From an uncultured Tateyamaria sp. (lineage in GTDB: Bacteria; Pseudomonadota; Alphaproteobacteria; Rhodobacterales; Rhodobacteraceae), in the NCBI RefSeq assembly GCF_947494755.1, contig NZ_CANLVZ010000009.1:124001-188000 (forward strand): DNA of 64,000 nt. Direction: 5' to 3'. The translations under genes were made by a program, and so were the position numbers. Shown in pieces: positions 57,092-64,000 of this stretch (positions within the stretch are counted from its first letter, which is position 1; each line of letters begins with the position of its first letter). The notes beneath the pieces are model-generated. The model worked only from the letters and a program-made list of their open reading frames with translations, was not told the origin of the DNA and ran no database searches.

Positions 57092-57880
57092 TCAAACGGC
57101 GATCAAGAGGAGCATAACAATCGCCATGCCCATCATCATCAGGTTTTCGGTCAGACTTACGAAACCAAGCGGCACGTTCGAGTTGCCGCCTACACAGGCG
57201 CATTTCAGCTCTCGCTTGTCGATGTATACCGCCTTGAACACGCTGATTGCGCCGAAGGTGGAGATAAAAAGTGCTGCAGGGGCAGCCAGCCATGTCAGCA
57301 ACATGCCTGTCATCAAAATGCCCGCGCCGGTTTCAACCCACGGATAGACATAAGCGTATGGCACCCATTTGCGGGCAACGAGATCGTAGTTGAGGAACAT
57401 GGTGGTAAAGCCCTCGATGTCGCGGAGCTTCTGCATCCCCAGCAAGATCATCGACACGGAGATGAACCAACCGAGCGTCTGCCATGTGATTGCGCCGAGA
57501 AACCCGATGGATAGCGCAAGTGCCGTCGCAGCGGCAACCGCAAAGAGATAGATCACCGGCTGGTAGGTAGTCGCGTCGGGATCGTAGTCGGTCAGTTGTT
57601 GACGCAGAGCGTCATAGCCACCGACCCGCTCGCCTTTGATCCAGACCTGTGGGGTGGTGGGCACATCATGCGCCTCCTTGAATGCGTCAACCTCTGATCG
57701 CTCTCGGAACAGGCGGTCATCGACCTCAAATCCCTGACGCTCCAAAAGCCAGCGTGCTTTCTGTCCCGCCGGGCACAGATGGTTCGGCAGTGCCATACGA
57801 TACAGAACGGCTGTGTTTCCGGTTGCAGCGGCGGCGGGATCGGTCGTCACATCAGCGACGTCGCGTGTGTCCTTGGGCAT
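57092..57880 (-). CDS. Glutaredoxin-MauE fusion membrane protein
   Basis: 262 residues. The N-terminal ~85 are a glutaredoxin-like domain with a single-Cys active site (LPNHLCPAGQKARWLLERQG), VDAFKEAHDVPTTPQVWIKG and GGYDALRQQL. Then four membrane helices of the MauE/DoxX type and a C-terminal CACVGGNSNVPLGFVSLTEN, a Cys motif near the membrane that could bind metal or carry electrons. It is divergent from csoR and likely supplies thiol redox in copper resistance. Confidence 0.88.
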   Translation of the reverse strand: MPKDTRDVADVTTDPAAAATGNTAVLYRMALPNHLCPAGQKARWLLERQGFEVDDRLFRERSEVDAFKEAHDVPTTPQVWIKGERVGGYDALRQQLTDYDPDATTYQPVIYLFAVAAATALALSIGFLGAITWQTLGWFISVSMILLGMQKLRDIEGFTTMFLNYDLVARKWVPYAYVYPWVETGAGILMTGMLLTWLAAPAALFISTFGAISVFKAVYIDKRELKCACVGGNSNVPLGFVSLTENLMMMGMAIVMLLLIAV

Positions 57881-57974
57881 TGTGGGTCTCCTTCGTCTCT
57901 GAGTTTTGTTCGGGGGCTACAAGGCTACCGTGATGCGTATTCATTGAATCCGTTCTAGTGCCGTCGTATGTCCA

Positions 57975-58010
57975 TTGTCTGTACTTCCAATATACCTATA
58001 TGGGGTATAT
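57975..58010 (+). promoter_or_regulatory. csoR promoter with CsoR-type operator
   Basis: Operator ATATACC-N7-GGTATAT at 57990-58010. TTGTCT (57975-57980) and TATATG (57997-58002) can serve as -35 and -10 at 16 bp, so bound repressor would cover the -10. The same operator recurs at 62431-62451. Confidence 0.75.
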
Positions 58011-58055
58011 TGCCAGACTGGCAGCCCAAGGCTCCAAACAACGAGGATTGCCGGC

Positions 58056-58328
58056 GTGAAAGCGAATAAAGACAAGACACTGGACCGGCTTTCACGGCTG
58101 GAAGGGCAGGTTCGGGGTGTGGCTGGCATGGTTGAGGCCGACCGCTACTGCATGGAAATTCTGGCGCAAACGGCTGCGATCCGGTCGGCGATCCTAGGTG
58201 TTGAAAAACTCATTCTGGAAAACCACGCAGAGCATTGTGTCGAGACAGCTATCCAGAGCGGCGACCCTGAAGAGCAGCGGGCGAAGTTTGACGAGCTGAT
58301 TGGGCTTTTGCAGAAAGCGTCGAAGTAG
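58056..58328 (+). CDS. csoR: CsoR-type copper-sensing repressor
   Basis: 90 residues of the CsoR/RcnR/FrmR family: DRLSRLEGQVRGVAGMVEAD, the first Cu ligand Cys in DRYCMEILAQT, and the His-x3-Cys ligands in NHAEHCVETAI, the C-H-C set of copper sensors. GTG start at 58056 with GAGG upstream; an upstream ATG at 57975 would lie in the promoter and is rejected. Cu(I) binding releases the operator. Confidence 0.88.
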   Translation: MKANKDKTLDRLSRLEGQVRGVAGMVEADRYCMEILAQTAAIRSAILGVEKLILENHAEHCVETAIQSGDPEEQRAKFDELIGLLQKASK

Positions 58329-58383
58329 GCCGGCCAGCGCCGCCAAGGGCAATGCCAGGGGGGATCAGCCACCAGAGTATTTA

Positions 58384-59811
58384 TCAGGTGACTTCAAACC
58401 AAGCCATCATGCCCGACTTCTGATGCGACAGCATGTGGCAATGGATCATCCATGCACCCGGATTGTCTGCAACGAAGGCAATTTCGACAGTTTCATCTGC
58501 GCCGATTAGCACAGTGTCTCGCACGTCGCCTTCCATATTCGCAGTGCCACTTTTTGACAGGACGGTAAAATGGTGACCATGCAGGTGGATTGCATGCGGA
58601 AACATCGAGCTGTTTGTCAGTTCCATATGAACCGTTCGGCCTATTGCCGCCCGGAACATTGGCTCGTTCATGTCGTTCGCTGCACCGTTAAACGCCCAGA
58701 CCATTCCGTTAGCAGCGAGTTCGCGGAATCCCATGGTTTTTCCATCAAAGCGGGCTTCGCGCATCCCGCGCATGGCACCGCCTTCCATCAGCAGCGTTTC
58801 GCGTTGCGGGCCTGATAAGTCTGGCATGGGAAGTGTGCCCCACGCAGGTAAAGGGCGGACATCAGCGCCGCGTGACGGCAAAGTGTCACCCGAATGGATG
58901 AAGCCGGCAATCTCCACCCACTCTCCGTTACCGGGATCAAGCAGCAGGCTAGCCCGGGTCTCTCCGTCCATACGCCCGTCGATTACAATATCCGCCCTTT
59001 GCGCAGGTCCAAGGACAAGCGTGTCAGTTCCGCGTGGCATGACTGGGTAGCCGTCCAACGCAATCAGTCGTGCCGATAGGTGTGGCAAGGACAGCGACAT
59101 GATCCGGTCCGTGGCCGCGTTGATGATCCGCAACCGCACGCGCTCGCCGGGTTGAATGTCCAGTTCAGGATAGGCTGCGCCGTTCACCGTGACCGTGTTT
59201 CCCATACGCCCACCATGCGACGCGGCGTGCAAGTCGTCCCATCTGTCCTCGACAATGCGGGCGTCGCTATCTAGCAGCCAATCATCAAGAACAAGTACCA
59301 GCTCGCGCGTTGCAGCACCTGGTTCGCCCAGCCAAAGTTCGCGATCCTCTACAATCAATACACCTGCGAGGCCACGCGCCACCTGTTCCGTGCTGCGGTT
59401 GTGAGAGTGATACCAATATGTGCCGGGATCGGGGGCGACGAAGTCATAGTCGAACGTTTCGCCGGGCGGCACCGGGGCTTGTGTCAGCGGTGCCGCGCCA
59501 TCCATGGCATTTTCGATGCGGATGCCATGCCAGTGCACGGCGGTCGGTTGCGGTAAATCATTTATCAGCCGATGCCTGATCCGCTCCCCGGCTCGTAAGC
59601 GAATTTCCGGGCCGGGAACCGTGCCTGCGCCTTCGGTGGCGTAGGCCCAGACAGGAGTAGAAGGATATCCGGCAGGGGCAAGTTGCGCAGATGAAGGTGC
59701 CGCCCGCAGGATTGGCAAGCTCCCATCGGCCAAAGAGGGTCTGGACAATAGGGTTGCGCCGCCAAGCGCAGCAGCCGCTTTGAGAATTGATCGTCGGGAT
59801 AAGGAGATCAC
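58384..59811 (-). CDS. Multicopper oxidase (CueO/CopA-like), Tat-exported
   Basis: 475 residues. Tat signal SRRSILKAAAALGGATLLS. Three cupredoxin domains with copper ligands HWHGIRIENAMDG, TYWYHSHNRSTEQ, HAIHLHGHHFTVL and the type 1 site WMIHCHMLSHQKSGMM. Oxidises Cu(I) to the less toxic Cu(II) in the periplasm. A Met-rich insert of CueO type is not evident apart from MRGMREARFDGKTMGF. Last gene of the cop operon, convergent with csoR. Confidence 0.95.
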   Translation of the reverse strand: MISLSRRSILKAAAALGGATLLSRPSLADGSLPILRAAPSSAQLAPAGYPSTPVWAYATEGAGTVPGPEIRLRAGERIRHRLINDLPQPTAVHWHGIRIENAMDGAAPLTQAPVPPGETFDYDFVAPDPGTYWYHSHNRSTEQVARGLAGVLIVEDRELWLGEPGAATRELVLVLDDWLLDSDARIVEDRWDDLHAASHGGRMGNTVTVNGAAYPELDIQPGERVRLRIINAATDRIMSLSLPHLSARLIALDGYPVMPRGTDTLVLGPAQRADIVIDGRMDGETRASLLLDPGNGEWVEIAGFIHSGDTLPSRGADVRPLPAWGTLPMPDLSGPQRETLLMEGGAMRGMREARFDGKTMGFRELAANGMVWAFNGAANDMNEPMFRAAIGRTVHMELTNSSMFPHAIHLHGHHFTVLSKSGTANMEGDVRDTVLIGADETVEIAFVADNPGAWMIHCHMLSHQKSGMMAWFEVT

Positions 59812-59824
59812 GAGAGTTTCCTTT

Positions 59825-60703
59825 TCACAGGTTCACCGGAGGCGTGGTGATTGAAGTGAGCGTTGCCGTCACAATGAGGATCAACAGCACGGCGACGGCC
59901 TCGATTTGAATTGAGCGGCGCAGGCGTGGCGCGGCAGTCGGTTCGCCGGAGGCGAGCGCGGGAACCAACTGCCATTTGTTGACCGCGGCAAGGGTCATCA
60001 AGCCTGCCACGACGCCGAGCTTAGCGAGCAGCGCCCAACCGTAAGCTGTCGAAATCAACGCAGAGAGCGACCCGGTCATGAGCCACGCAAAGATCAGACC
60101 GACGATGACAAGGAGAGCAACCATGACACTGGCAACGTTTCCAAAGCGATGAAGCAGCACTGCCCCTGCTGGCTGTCCGGCAGCATGACGCAGAGGGGCC
60201 AGTGCGCCGATCCAGAACGCCGCAGCCAGCAGGTGAACCGTCAATAACAACGCGAGCAGCCAGCGGGGATCACCAAGAGAATGGCCGACGGATGTGTAGG
60301 ACACCGCAATCAAGAGCGCCCCGATCAATCCTGCCCCGAGGCCGACCACTCCTCTTATCAAGACCGCCACGACCAGCACCCCACCTGCGACGCGCCAGAT
60401 CGCTGCCACCCCAAGGGGGCTGTCCCAAACAAAACCAAGCATCATCGGATCGACGGCTCCCGGCAAACCCATCCCAGATATACGGGCGGCCCGGATGCCA
60501 AACCGCAGTGCCAGCACCGAGATCCCTATCAAAGCGGCGATTGCGGCGACTTTGCGGGCCAGTTGCCGCACATCGGCGGATGCACTTGGAAAAGCCAAGA
60601 CAAACAGTGGGCCGCCCATAGCAAGAAGCGCCGCACCATAGCCCGCAGCTTTCGCACCAATCGACGCAATGGCCCATCCGTCGATTGGTGCCAGACCCTC
60701 CAC
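59825..60703 (-). CDS. copD: CopD-family copper membrane protein
   Basis: 292 residues, about eight helices. CopD features: AVSYTSVGHSLGDPRWLLAL, VHLLAAAFWIGALAPL with a Trp/His helix, RFGNVASVMVALLVIVGLIF and a KLGVVAGLMTLAAVNKWQLV segment. Works with CopC in copper uptake or resistance. No ATG precedes the first helix; GTG at 60703, 5 bp after the copC stop, is chosen. It is followed after 13 bp by the multicopper oxidase. Confidence 0.88.
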   Translation of the reverse strand: MEGLAPIDGWAIASIGAKAAGYGAALLAMGGPLFVLAFPSASADVRQLARKVAAIAALIGISVLALRFGIRAARISGMGLPGAVDPMMLGFVWDSPLGVAAIWRVAGGVLVVAVLIRGVVGLGAGLIGALLIAVSYTSVGHSLGDPRWLLALLLTVHLLAAAFWIGALAPLRHAAGQPAGAVLLHRFGNVASVMVALLVIVGLIFAWLMTGSLSALISTAYGWALLAKLGVVAGLMTLAAVNKWQLVPALASGEPTAAPRLRRSIQIEAVAVLLILIVTATLTSITTPPVNL

Positions 60704-60708
60704 GTGGA

Positions 60709-61053
60709 TTAGTCTGCTATTGTAAAGACGAAGGTGCCCTGCATGGGATGCCCGTCTGCCGACAGGCCACGCCAATCAACCGTATAGGCCCCGTCTGGCA
60801 ATTCGGCTGCCGGAAGTGCCCGAAACTCGGTCACGGCATCCATGCCGGTTTCCCGCTCGATACTCACGTCGCCAATCGGTCCGGTCAGCGTGATTGCAGT
60901 CACACGCATCGGATCATCAAAGCGCATTTCAATGGCTTCAACCGATGTCACTATCGTTTCATTTGCCGGGGTAGTCTCTTCAGCCTTGGAGTGCGCCCAG
61001 GCACCGGTCGCGGTTACGATCAGCGCAAGTATTGCAAGAACACTTTGTCTCAT
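60709..61053 (-). CDS. copC: CopC periplasmic copper-binding protein
   Basis: 114 residues. Signal peptide MRQSVLAILALIVTATGAWA leaves an N-terminal His (AHSKAEETTP), which is the Cu(II) ligand of CopC. The fold continues with AIEMRFDDPMRVTAITLTGP, LPDGAYTVDWRGLSADGHPM and GTFVFTI. No Met-rich Cu(I) loop is seen, so Cu(II)-only type. The ATG overlaps the cytochrome stop (ATGA). Confidence 0.93.
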   Translation of the reverse strand: MRQSVLAILALIVTATGAWAHSKAEETTPANETIVTSVEAIEMRFDDPMRVTAITLTGPIGDVSIERETGMDAVTEFRALPAAELPDGAYTVDWRGLSADGHPMQGTFVFTIAD

Positions 61054-61514
61054 TGTCTGTTTTCCATTTCGTCATGTCGAGCACGGATTTCCTCCGGCCA
61101 GGTCGATTTGATGTAACTGAGAACGGCGATGATCTCTTCATCGCTCAGAACGCCCTCGTAGATCGGCATGTTAGAGGCGTAATCGGGATTGCCGATCAAC
61201 GCGCCGGTGCCGTACTTGGTCAGCCGAAACAACGTGTCCCCGTCATGGTGCCATGTGTGTCCGGTTTCGTCATGGGGCGGTGCGGGAAGCCGTCCATCCT
61301 CACCCGGAGAGCGCCAGTTGGCTTGGCCTTCAAGATCAGCACCGTGGCACGTGGCACAGTTCGCCTCATAGACGTCTGCCCCCAAAACAATGGTTGCGCC
61401 ATCAGTATCGCGCAGGACGGTGCGGTCGGTCTCCTGCCCGACTGCGCTGGAGATATACAGAGCGGCCCCGATCAGCACCGTTCCACCACCAGCTAAGAAT
61501 ACAAGCGGTTTCAC
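61050..61514 (-). CDS. Class I cytochrome c
   Basis: 154 residues with an N-terminal signal or anchor (MKPLVFLAGGGTVLIGAALY), one heme-binding CATCH (YEANCATCHGADL), and a likely distal Met in NMPIYEGVLSDEEI. Probably an electron acceptor for the periplasmic copper oxidase step. Coupled on both sides by 4-bp overlaps with the DUF411 gene and copC. Confidence 0.93.
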   Translation of the reverse strand: MKPLVFLAGGGTVLIGAALYISSAVGQETDRTVLRDTDGATIVLGADVYEANCATCHGADLEGQANWRSPGEDGRLPAPPHDETGHTWHHDGDTLFRLTKYGTGALIGNPDYASNMPIYEGVLSDEEIIAVLSYIKSTWPEEIRARHDEMENRQ

Positions 61515-62005
61515 AAACCGGCCTGATAGAAGACTTCGCCAGCACTCGCATTGCCGCCAAAGGCGATCACGTCATAGCGTGTTGTTGGGTCATTTCCCAT
61601 GCCGGGCGAGCCGCCGGGCATACCGGGAACAGCGATACCTGTGACGCTCGGGCGCTCGTCCAGCAATTTTGCAAGCGCTGCAAACGGCACATGGCCTTCG
61701 ACGACATAGCCGTCGATCATAGCGGTATGGCAGGCCCACATATTAGCGGGGATTTCCGCGTCCAGTTTAACGCTGGTTACGTCAGCGGTGTCGGTGACTT
61801 CAATGTCATAGCCTTCTTCGCGGGCCAGTGCCACCCAAGCGCCGCAGCATCCGCAAGTGGGACTTTTTGTGACGTGCATGGTCCCGCGATCAGCCATCTG
61901 TGAATGGCTGTCGGCTTGGGCCATGCCCGCCCATCCAAAAGATGCCAGCACAAGGGTCAGTGCAGCGGCATGTGTGAGGGCCAGACGTGTCTTTATCGGG
62001 TTCAT
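61511..62005 (-). CDS. DUF411 metal-binding exported protein
   Basis: 164 residues. Signal peptide starting MNPIKTRLALTHAAALTLVL, then a mature DUF411 domain: MHVTKSPTCGCCGAWV (CxCC), ANMWACHTAMIDGYVVEGHV and AVPGMPGGSPGM. DUF411 proteins accompany copper-resistance genes and are thought to chaperone Cu(I). ATG at 62005 starts the signal peptide; the longer frame upstream is not believed. Confidence 0.9.
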   Translation of the reverse strand: MNPIKTRLALTHAAALTLVLASFGWAGMAQADSHSQMADRGTMHVTKSPTCGCCGAWVALAREEGYDIEVTDTADVTSVKLDAEIPANMWACHTAMIDGYVVEGHVPFAALAKLLDERPSVTGIAVPGMPGGSPGMGNDPTTRYDVIAFGGNASAGEVFYQAGL

Positions 62006-62112
62006 GAGACTATCCTGTCGTAAGATAAACGCCTGTCGTTCAGAGCATGGCGCAAAGCCCGCATCGATATGATGGCTCGTCTTTGTTGCACCACGCAGAG
62101 GCACAGCGAACA

Positions 62113-62427
62113 TCACACAGCCCGGAGCGGGTTGAGAGGACCCGATGGTTCCATACCGGCCAAAAGCAGACCGAATGTACGGAACACATCCTGAACCACC
62201 ACTGGCGCGGAGCTTGCCTGGTCTGTTGCCGGAAGCAGAGCCGGCAGAGCATGACAGGTTTGGGTGCGTTCGGTGCTGTCCTGACAACAAGCGGGGTGGT
62301 CGCCCGCCGTCGTTTCAGCGGCAGCGTGGCCATGACCTATTTCGCGCATATGGCCCGTATCCATCGCACCGGAGAACGATGCGGATAGCGTCAAGATGGC
62401 GAATATGAGAAAACGAACGAAAGACAT
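62113..62427 (-). CDS. Small Cys/His-rich exported protein of the cop operon
   Basis: 104 residues: signal MSFVRFLIFAILTLSASFSG, then a His/Cys-rich stretch (GHGHAAAETTAGDHPACCQD, TCHALPALL) suited to copper binding. The start lies 3 bp after the CsoR-type operator, so a transcript would have almost no leader unless the promoter is further upstream. First gene after the operator, 107 bp before the DUF411 gene. Family not recognised. Confidence 0.65.
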   Translation of the reverse strand: MSFVRFLIFAILTLSASFSGAMDTGHMREIGHGHAAAETTAGDHPACCQDSTERTQTCHALPALLPATDQASSAPVVVQDVFRTFGLLLAGMEPSGPLNPLRAV

Positions 62428-62430
62428 GCG

Positions 62431-62451
62431 ATATACCTACATGGGGTATAT
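62431..62451 (-). promoter_or_regulatory. Second CsoR-type operator, upstream of the cop operon
   Basis: ATATACC-N7-GGTATAT, identical arms to the csoR operator at 57990-58010. On the minus strand TTGCAA (62458-62463) and TAGGTA are possible -35/-10 elements, placing the dyad over the -10. Confidence 0.75.
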
Positions 62452-62495
62452 GTGGTTTTGCAAGTCGCAGGTCTGTTACTTGCTGTCGCAGCGCG

Positions 62496-63083
62496 TCAAT
62501 GTCCGCGGGCATCTTTACCAAGCGCCATTATCAAGTGATGCTCGCGATGATGATCCTGGCTCGCCATCAGCCCGAAGAAACCAAGGCCTTTGATCCGGTC
62601 AACAACGTCGGGATCATCGCTTGTCACGCGCAGCTCTATTCCATCTTCGATTTGCAAGGTTTCCACAGTCCAGCGGTCATCCTTTGCGAGCTGCGCCGCA
62701 TGCGCAGGCACCATCCGCTGAAGCGTCGCGATTGTCTCTGTATCGCCGGTGGCAAGGGCGATGATACCGTTCAGGACGTCAGTTTCCGAAACCACCGCAT
62801 CCGAGATCATTCGATCCATATCGACCAAATGCGCCCGCAAGCCAGATAGATTAACCGTAGCCCAGTCCGTATCAGGATCGGCTTCGAGGACACGCACGAC
62901 TTCCGACAGTGCCGCGAAAGCGCCTTGGCCGGGTTCCGACAAAACTCCGCCAGTCGCTATCTGATCGTGTCCGTGAGCTGAATGATCCATACCAGCACCG
63001 TGTCCGGCATGGCTGGTCTGCGTGATCGCGATCGCCGCGCCACCAATCAATGCCATCGTTGTCAGGATATTTTTTGCCCGCAT
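62496..63083 (-). CDS. His-rich exported protein, probably copper-associated
   Basis: 195 residues: signal peptide (MRAKNILTTMALIGGAAIAI), a His-rich N-terminus (HAGHGAGMDHSAHGHDQ), a helical middle (LRAHLVDMDRMISDAVV), and a C-terminal ferredoxin-like region (IEDGIELRVTSDDPDVVDRI) ending ASQDHHREHHLIM. Likely binds copper. Its stop is 45 bp before the cop operator and it has its own promoter upstream of 63083. Family name not known to me. Confidence 0.75.
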   Translation of the reverse strand: MRAKNILTTMALIGGAAIAITQTSHAGHGAGMDHSAHGHDQIATGGVLSEPGQGAFAALSEVVRVLEADPDTDWATVNLSGLRAHLVDMDRMISDAVVSETDVLNGIIALATGDTETIATLQRMVPAHAAQLAKDDRWTVETLQIEDGIELRVTSDDPDVVDRIKGLGFFGLMASQDHHREHHLIMALGKDARGH

Positions 63084-63151
63084 GCTGTGCCGCCTTTCAA
63101 GTTGTCATTGCACGCTATCGGATCTGCATCATTCGCCGTATGATATTTATC

Positions 63152-63670
63152 ATGTCCGAGTGGAAACATATTTTTAACGGCGCAAGCCTCCGCAAAGTCG
63201 CAAAAGGAGCAGCTGTGTTCCATCAGGCCGATCAAGTGCGGTCTATGTATCTCGTGCGGTCCGGCGCAGTCGCTTTGGAGCGCACCCTGAGGGATGGTGT
63301 GCCACTGACGCTGCACGTCGCCACACCTGGTATGGCGTTGGCCGAGGCGTCTTTGTTCGCAGAAACTTATCACTGTGACGCAGTTGCGCGTTCGGACGCC
63401 GAAGTCGCCGGACTGTCTCGCGCCAAGTTCTTGGCCGCACTTCGCAACCGCCCCGAAGCGGCCCTTAGCCTAATCGAGAGCCATGCAAAGGAGGTGCAGG
63501 CGCAGCGGGCACGCATTGAAATCCTGCGTCTCAAGCGCGTGTCTGATCGGCTCGATGCTTGGCTGGACCTTCATCGCGCACCGTCGAAAGGCGCATGGAT
63601 CACCGTGGCTGAGCAGATCGGTGTTTCACCCCCTGCGCTTTATCGAGAGCTGGCGAGGCGCAGGAACTGA
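63152..63670 (+). CDS. Crp/Fnr-family transcriptional regulator (short form)
   Basis: 172 residues, shorter than typical Crp (210). Cyclic-nucleotide-binding fold (VFHQADQVRSMYLVRSGAVA, TPGMALAEASLFAET), a linker helix (LIESHAKEVQAQRARIEILR) and a shortened HTH (AWITVAEQIGVSPPALYREL). ATG at 63152 is used. Divergent from the His-rich protein gene, so probably linked to the copper island. Confidence 0.87.
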   Translation: MSEWKHIFNGASLRKVAKGAAVFHQADQVRSMYLVRSGAVALERTLRDGVPLTLHVATPGMALAEASLFAETYHCDAVARSDAEVAGLSRAKFLAALRNRPEAALSLIESHAKEVQAQRARIEILRLKRVSDRLDAWLDLHRAPSKGAWITVAEQIGVSPPALYRELARRRN

Positions 63671-63918
63671 AGCAAACCTTCTGCTGCACCTAGCAGAAGC
63701 TGGAAGAAATGGGCTCATTGCAGACCTCAGAGGCGGCGCAGCATCAACGGTTGCCCGTCGCGATGTAGCTGGCGAGGACGGTTCGCAGCTGCCATCCTAC
63801 CGAGGCAGCTATCGCTGCGGGAGCAGGATCTACCACAATTTTGAGGTCGGAAGCGCGGGACAAAGCCGACATATGATTTGAGAATGTGAAGGTCTGGACT
63901 AACCCTGGCGTCAGGGCT
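63671..63918. other. Region between Crp gene and IS5-type element end
   Basis: About 250 bp, no gene. The element's right terminal repeat should lie close to the transposase stop, somewhere around 63880-63918, but its mate is beyond the window, so the exact end cannot be fixed. Confidence 0.35.
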
Positions 63919-64000
63919 CATAGCCAATGGATGAGGAGTGCCGCAAGGGCGATGGCTGAGGGGAAGACCTTCGGGCGTTGGTCATAACGGGTTGCCACGC
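63919..64000 (-). mobile_element. IS5-family transposase, C-terminal end (runs off right edge)
   Basis: The minus strand reads VATRYDQRPKVFPSAIALAA and LLIHWL then TGA at 63919. This is the usual end of IS5-family (often DDE_Tnp_1) transposases. Only 26 codons are visible. Confidence 0.8.

Noticed and set aside
57975-58055. Upstream ATG extending CsoR to 117 residues
   Set aside because: The extra 27 residues overlap the promoter and operator and do not match the family; GTG at 58056 fits better.

Overview
The window reads as chromosome from a marine alphaproteobacterium of the Rhodobacterales (roseobacter group). The evidence is moderately high GC, CTG/GCC-rich codon use, a TRAP transporter with a beta-keto acid cleavage enzyme, a tmpAB phosphonate pair, a HWE-kinase bacteriophytochrome, DUF4173 beside a two-component system, and a CsoR-controlled cop island. 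The genus cannot be fixed from the sequence. The window is rich in decayed genes and transposase remnants (IS3, probable ISKra4-like, Mu-type, and the end of an IS5-type element), so this genome has been losing genes.

Layout. 1-6.1 kb: the 5' part of homogentisate dioxygenase (minus), then a plus-strand set of SDR, GH13 alpha-glucosidase, otsB and otsA (trehalose synthesis). 6.2-10 kb: a minus-strand operon of DUF4173 membrane protein, response regulator and histidine kinase. 10.1-17 kb: a decay zone holding a LysR gene with an in-frame amber codon, a Tat-signal SDR with an amber codon and a 13-bp duplication frameshift, a frameshifted K+ channel and an eroded RND efflux pair, with one intact SDR and one lipoprotein among them. 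17.2-18.9 kb: tmpA-tmpB (trimethylaminoethylphosphonate to glycine betaine). 19-24 kb: two divergent secreted proteins carrying the same (GGGN)n coding minisatellite in inverted orientation, followed by a PhoPQ-like pair.

24.2-29.4 kb: MAPEG, AraC, monooxygenase-type and nitroreductase genes, an IS3 remnant, and a divergent quinone reductase/HxlR pair. 29.6-32.7 kb: a tightly overlapping operon of RNA ligase RtcB, release-factor homologue PrfH and a membrane-anchored BCS1-like AAA ATPase, with a 16-bp palindrome over the presumed promoter. This is the best candidate for a new system. 33.8-39.8 kb: surface polysaccharide genes (pyruvyl transferase-like, nitroreductase-like, sulfotransferase, flippase). 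40.7-43.4 kb: bacteriophytochrome with a coupled 55-codon gene.

44.3-51.4 kb: a seven-gene minus-strand catabolic operon: BKACE, TRAP DctP/Q/M, fused E1 alpha-beta dehydrogenase, RidA and HpcH/HpaI aldolase. A PAS-LuxR regulator is divergent from it. 52.6-53.2 kb: transposase and antiporter remnants. 53.4-55.6 kb: glycosyltransferase plus sulfotransferase. 57.1-63.7 kb: a copper-handling island (glutaredoxin-MauE fusion, CsoR, multicopper oxidase, CopD, CopC, cytochrome c, DUF411, two Cys/His-rich exported proteins, Crp/Fnr regulator) with two copies of one CsoR-type operator. The window ends inside an IS5-type transposase.
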